Shown here piece after piece: positions 32,001 through 38,000 of a stretch of 64,000 bases of DNA (positions within the stretch are counted from its first letter, which is position 1; each line of letters starts with the position of its first letter). The notes below the pieces were generated by a model, which ran no database searches, had not been told where the DNA came from, and saw nothing but the letters and a program-made list of their open reading frames with translations. Location of the stretch: assembly GCA_964017195.1 (NCBI GenBank), contig OZ024891.1, positions 3,883,920 to 3,947,919 on the forward strand, read 5' to 3'. Source of the stretch: Siderastrea radians. Lineage: Eukaryota > Cnidaria > Anthozoa > Scleractinia > Rhizangiidae. Position numbers and translations under genes: made by a program.

Positions 32001-35000
32001 CCTACAAGTATGGCTCCGTGATAAATACCCAATGCCTCTTTGGGTGGTATTTACGCCCTATATGAATATATAACTTGCAATAACTGCAAGGCTTTTCCAT
32101 TCTTATCTTTGAGGTACTGGCCATAAGTTTTGTGCTTTGAGAATTTGATATTTCCCTAAGTTTTAAAGGAATTTTGAGTAAACATTGACAAAACCTTTCC
32201 TAGGCTGCCAGTTCAAGTTAAAGGCCCAAGGACTGAATGAATGATTTTCCTGCCCTGAGTTATTATGGCTTTTTGAAGCAACATTGTAGCCAGTAACTCT
32301 CGGCATATCGCGAAGTGCCGCTAAACAATGCAAAAAGGGGTTTTTTTTCTGTGCCCCTGCCTGACTGATCACAGTGCAACACCCAGGTCATGTTTTGGAA
32401 TTAGTTCTTTCAGTTTTGTCACAAGTCCTTGTTTTTTGGTAGCAGGGTGACTATGTCCTCTTAAGAATTGGTATCTCAGGTCAGAGACATGCGTTTTTTT
32501 TCTTGTAGCGTTTTCTTATATTCAATTGCCACAAGTTGTCTGGCAACAAATCAGGCATTGTGATTTAAACGAAGCATGGCCATGAGCCCTTTGGACGACT
32601 CGGTCATATTCTACAAAAATTATCCATGCTGGGACGCAAGTTACACAGTCAGATATCCAAAACAAAGGGAGGTGAAGCTTGACTGTTCAGTGTCGTTTTC
32701 TTGTAAATCTCCTACAGCGTAACTTGGTTCCCAACATAGCTAATTTTTGTGTCTTGATGGTATAAAGAGCCTATTTAAAAGTCACAATCATTTACAATGA
32801 ACTGCTCCCATTGCCTGAAAATGTAAGACCGAACTCTTTCCGCAGGTGGCCAAAATGGACGGTGGTTAGGGAGGCCTGAAATGCCTCACCGATGGAAATG
32901 TCTTCAACAGAGAAATTGGAATTCTTCTTCTGAAGACACGCCTTCTTCAGATGATAATAAACGTTCTGGGGAGTAAATGAGAATGTCAGCTCTCCCGAGG
33001 GCTTCTTATAAAACCTTAGCTCCTTACGATACAGCACTACATCAAAAGGCGGTGGAGGGACCACATCTCTTCCTGATTTCTCCGAAGGCTTGGGGCGCAT
33101 GCGCTGCCCACATCCATAGCAAACATAGACTGAGGTGCCTTTCAACCACTTCAACTGATACTCCTCATTTTTAGCGGCGTTGGCGGTGCCATCTTCAACA
33201 GGTGCACGACTGCTAAAATCATTAGTGCATCTTTGATGTTGGGGACTGTGTCTCGGTCTCTTGTCAGACCTCCTTCGGGTGCTTGGTTTACGACCAGTGG
33301 ACTTAGGCATTCCCTGGGTAGCCACCTGTGTAAGATTGAATGATCCAGTAGCGCTTGATGTGGAACAACGGACAGGATTCTCAAGGTTGTCGTCCTCACC
33401 TGAGTCATCTCGCTCTATGGACATAGGATGATCTTGTGTCGCGACAGAAGAGGTGACTGTGTAAGATGGCTGCCTTTGTAACGTGGCCTTAGTGGAATAG
33501 AGCGAAACTGAGAGATTTTCCTTTTTCTCTGATCTTGAGAGAGAGACAACCACTTGGCCGACGCGATTCTCATGTGAGCGTATTCTGGACTTAGTCTATA
33601 TGGACCCTCGTCAATCAACGCTCTTTCCCCGTTGCGTTCTTGTTCTTCTGACAGACCTTGTAAGAGATCTACACACTCAGTCCACGACAGATAACGTGTT
33701 CCCTTGCCTTTCCTTGTCTTGATTCTGTCATTCATAGATTCTGGATCATTGTCGTAAAAAAAGTTCTCACCCAGACCGACTTTCTCACGCACTGACTTGA
33801 TCATCGTTGTTTTCATATCTGTGGCGACATACGTCAGAAAATATGGATAAAACTCAGTTGTCGCTTCCTTAGAAAAACCCCTGGCTTCCATTTCTCGTTT
33901 TACCCAGACCGGATAAAGAGACTCCAAACGCGCGTCAAACTCTTGGGAACTTGATGCATCGATCAGGCCCATTTCCTTACGTGCGTCACTTCCGAAGATG
34001 TCCAGGAGGAACTCCTTCTTCTCTAACTCTCCAATACGTAATTCAGTGAGTTTTCGTGCGACGTCATCCTCCACGTGCTTTTTACAAGATAACCACGTGG
34101 CTAGAGGGAAAAATGCCTTTATGCCTTTCTTCATTGCTGCATCCCTATCGGATCCTATCGCTAGTACGCTGGAAAACTCTTCATCAATAGACACTAATGA
34201 TGACGCCAAGAAATTGAATGATTCCTGTTTTCGCTGCATGTGGAGCATACATGGACCAAGCATTGTGGGATGACCACCGTACTTGTCATCAATTAAAAGC
34301 AGATTCTTGTACGTTGTTGCCGTTACGTAAAAATTACCAATGTTAAAAGTCGTGTCCACACAAAACACTGTGGGTGTTTGTGTGTTGCTTGTACAGAATC
34401 TTTTAACATCCTTTATCTGCTGTTCTGTTGCCAAAATACAAGCAGGTTCAGGGGCCATCTGCAGTCGCCTGATGTAGGGCGTAGATTCCATCTTGGACTT
34501 CTCGACAAGATCGTACAATTCGTCTTTTGACTTTGCAGGCCGCGAACTGTACTTCACGTTCTCTACTTGTTTTCTCCCTTTGGGGATGTCACCAAGGGAT
34601 TCAAAATGGATCATCCCCCCTGCCTCCTCAAAGACCTCGTCGTACACTTGGGATGGACCTTTGGTCACGGTTTTTTCCTTTATCGTTTGTAAAACGCTGG
34701 CCTTTGAGCGGGCAAAGGGTTTGCTCGATTTTGCGTTGCCGTGGGGTTTACTACATATTGGGTGCTGTTTATCTTGGAACTCGTACTGAACCATTACGTA
34801 CCTCCCCCTTTTTCCCTGACTACTCCACAACTCGTAGCTTCGACGCTTGAAGTCGCCATGGATGTGATGAGTCCAGTAGTTTTTCTTGAGCTGGACAATG
34901 GTTTCGCTACTTCCGGATGGGCGCTTTTTTGAAAGAAAACAAACTTCATCAGAGGTTTCAAAGTAACCTCTGCTTACGCGTCCGACGTTGTGAAAAGATC

Positions 35001-38000
35001 CCAGATCATCGGACTTCCAATCATTTGGATTCTTTAACGATCTAGTGTCAATTGAAAATGTGGCGTTTTCCTGACATTTTAGTGGCACCTTTCTATACAC
35101 CATATCACGTTCCGGATTCAATAGAATGGACACTACTTCTTCATCATCTTCACAGTCCATCCAGTTAAAAATTGGCAGCTGAGGATCGCCGTTCAGAAAC
35201 CTCACCTCCTCCTCGCTTTCGACATCCGATTCAACTGCATTGTCAGAGTCGTCGTCTATTGCTACAACATCCGGAAAGGTGTCTGTATCGTCCTTAAAAA
35301 TGAGAAGAAATGAATCTTACGTCAGCCAACATGTCAGTATAATAGTTAATCCATCATATTTGATAATAGTAACCATAACAAGAGACCATAACTAGCTAAT
35401 AACAAGCGTTATACATGCAAACGTCCACGAGATAAAGAAAGAAAAACAGTTCACTTACAACAACAACAGCGTTCTCATCGGAAAACAATCCTCTTGCGAC
35501 TGCAAGGCTGCTGAATAAATTAAAAAAAAACACAAAATGAGCAAAGAAAATTACCTTTTCCACACATCAATAATTGGTGCTCGAGACTAGTGTGAAGAAA
35601 ACTCATCAGGCATATTTATTCAAATTTTTTTTTCGCCGACAGTGGTACTGATTGTAATGAATAATATACTTACGATTTGGAGATTTTGCTGTCTCTCTTT
35701 GTTTTCTTTTTTTCAGGGCTCACTTCAATTTTATCTAGCAAACTTGTCATCTGCAGGAAAGTTTATTTAAAAATGACATTTAATGTCATTATGATTGAGG
35801 ATGCAACATTACAGTTTCAAAGCAGGGAAGGGGTAGTGATCTGGATTTTCTATAACCGATTTTATTTCCCAACTGACTGCAAGGCTAGGAGAGTTTTGAG
35901 TTTTTTGACCCTGAGTTGTCTTGAGTTGATGTTATTTACATGGGCTTTTTGTAATTTTCCAGATTCGAATTGCCTAACTTTCTCATCCCCCGCCCTCCCT
36001 CTTTCCATTGCGTGACATTGCTCACGCGACTCTCGTGGAGGACTCGCGAGAAACACATGGTAGTTCGACGGTCCACGTTCGTGATCTGATCAACATTTGA
36101 CAATGAATCATAAATTGAAAACGTTGTGTTTATTAAATACCACCGTTTTGCTTTCAAAAAGAGCTATTACATTTTACAACATAAAATTATAATGAATATC
36201 TTCTAAAATATAGCATCAAACCAATTGCAACATTCTGTTCTCACGGGTGGTTATTTTTAGATCACAAAATAAATAAACGCGTTTCCTCCTACAGAACCGA
36301 AGCGAGATTTTGTACTTGAGAGCCTCTAATAAATGATTTATTTCAGTTCACAATCGGCAAAATACCATTTAATCATGCATCTGGGATCAAAAGCGTTCTG
36401 TATTGCTATTAAAATTTCTCAAACAGTGGAGAAATAAAATACGGCCAGCTCACATTGAACGAGATAAATTTGCAAACAAAATGTTTTTAGCACCCAAAAA
36501 TATGTCAGTGTTGCAAATCGCCGCCAAATATTAATGTCACCTATCGTATTAAAATAAGTTATACGAATTACTTACTTCATTTTCCTCTTGGCAAGAATCC
36601 AGAGAATCGCTAGAGTTGCTGGGCGATTTTCCCGTCCACATCGACATGTTGAAAGGGGCGCCCTGATGAAAACCATGCAGCTTCCACGCGATCCACCAGT
36701 CCACGCAAATGTTTAACGCACTGACGTCGTTGTTCTAAGATTGGTCTGTTGCTATGGTGGTACTCACAGGACACCTCATTGTCAAATATACAAGAATCGC
36801 GTTTCGATATGTGTGCTGGACAAATCACTTTAATACTGACTATACAGTGGACTGCGTGCTTTTTGATTTATACTTTACATTGTTAGTTGGTCTAATTGGA
36901 TAGAGTTATCCACTGGCACTTTTTGAATATCGTTTTCACGTTAAGCTCTTTTTAAGGACGATGATAAAAACAACAGAAGGTTTTTCCTTTATTAGTGTTT
37001 ATTGGTCGTCTCTATAGTGAATCATTTCTCTCGTCACTTATTCTCAATTATTAAAAAGCAGATCGGATTCCGGTTTCCGGTTCCGATTCCGGATTCCGGA
37101 TTCCGTGTTTTAGGGTTGCCCGACTAAAGCAGCTCCTTCCCCTCAGCCGCTCGGATGTTCAACTTTGAGGGGAAAGACGTGAAGATCCACAAATGCTTAA
37201 AGTCTGATACTCCATATACATAAAGAACAATATATCCTGTGCCAAACCTCCTATTTCTGTTACAAGACAACGTAAATTCGCTATGCAGTGACCCTCGAAA
37301 GCGCGACCTGTTGACAGATTTCCTCGAACATTCTACACTTGGAGAGCGAGTTTCAGTTAATTTAAAAAATAATCTATCGTCTGATCTACCAGAAAAATAC
37401 CAAAAAAGAGTCGGTTATCTTCCCAATTGTCTCTGCATTTTTGACTTTAGTAAATGAAGGAATGTAAGCGAGGAAAATGCCACATTTGTAGATCGTCCTA
37501 CGATTGCCACTTCGCCCGCCATCTTGAAAACCACTAGCGCGAAGCGTGACGTCATACTGGCAGTGATGATTGAACCAACATCTTCCTTGGAGACACCTCC
37601 CCCCCCTGGTTTCGAAAAACTGAGTGTAGCCTGGTCCCAGGGCAAAAAAATCACTGGGACCAGGCCGGGTAGTTGCATGTTATTTATTGGCACGCCACCC
37701 TTGCAAAAAGCAAGTGAAATGACGAGTTGTAACAGAAGAAAGCCGAAGCCAAAACAAGCAAACTAAAACCAAAACGATTGTTTAGACGAAGCAGTCTGTG
37801 TGCTGTCCGGTAACACTTGCAAGTGGCAAGCAACCGATACCGAAACAAACTAAGTGCTAAAAACAGCCTTTGAACTTGAAAAAGGCGGGATGTACTTGCT
37901 AGAAACACCAAGGTGATCATCGTTTTAAAGTTACAAAACGCTTTTTGCTAAAAAGAAACTCTTCTGCTTTGGTGCATTCCATATGTGGTTAAAGATGTCA

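Larger units (their letters stand above)
30087..37121 (-). mobile_element. Mutator-like element (MULE), 7035 bp, nested in the P-like element
   Basis: TIRs begin GGGCAACCCTAAAAC and continue as (G)GAATCCGGAATCCGG-type repeats on both ends. A perfect 9-bp duplication GACTAAAGC flanks it, the hallmark of Mutator. It carries a spliced transposase gene on the minus strand. Three small repeats lie in its 3' part. Intact ends and duplication suggest it is younger than the decayed host element. Confidence 0.93.
17481..37608 (+). mobile_element. P-like (THAP9-type) DNA transposon, 20.1 kb with nested insertions, inside actin intron 2
   Basis: Left end CAGG plus a 13-G run then AGGTGACTC; the right end is the complement with 8 C. 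Both are directly flanked by GTTTCGAA. A second inverted block, TGCCAGTATGACGTCAC, lies about 60 bp inside each end. Coding order: membrane-Ubl-THAP-like protein, P-type transposase, CCHC knuckles, YqaJ nuclease, protease-like C-terminus, all on the plus strand. Removing the nested 2969-bp element and the 7035-bp Mutator element leaves about 10.1 kb, large for the P superfamily. The 8-bp duplication fits P elements. The coding path is broken, so this copy is probably not autonomous now. Confidence 0.9.

Noticed and set aside
33998..34850. Plus-strand frames of 90-107 codons
   Set aside because: Antisense shadows of the MULE transposase exon.
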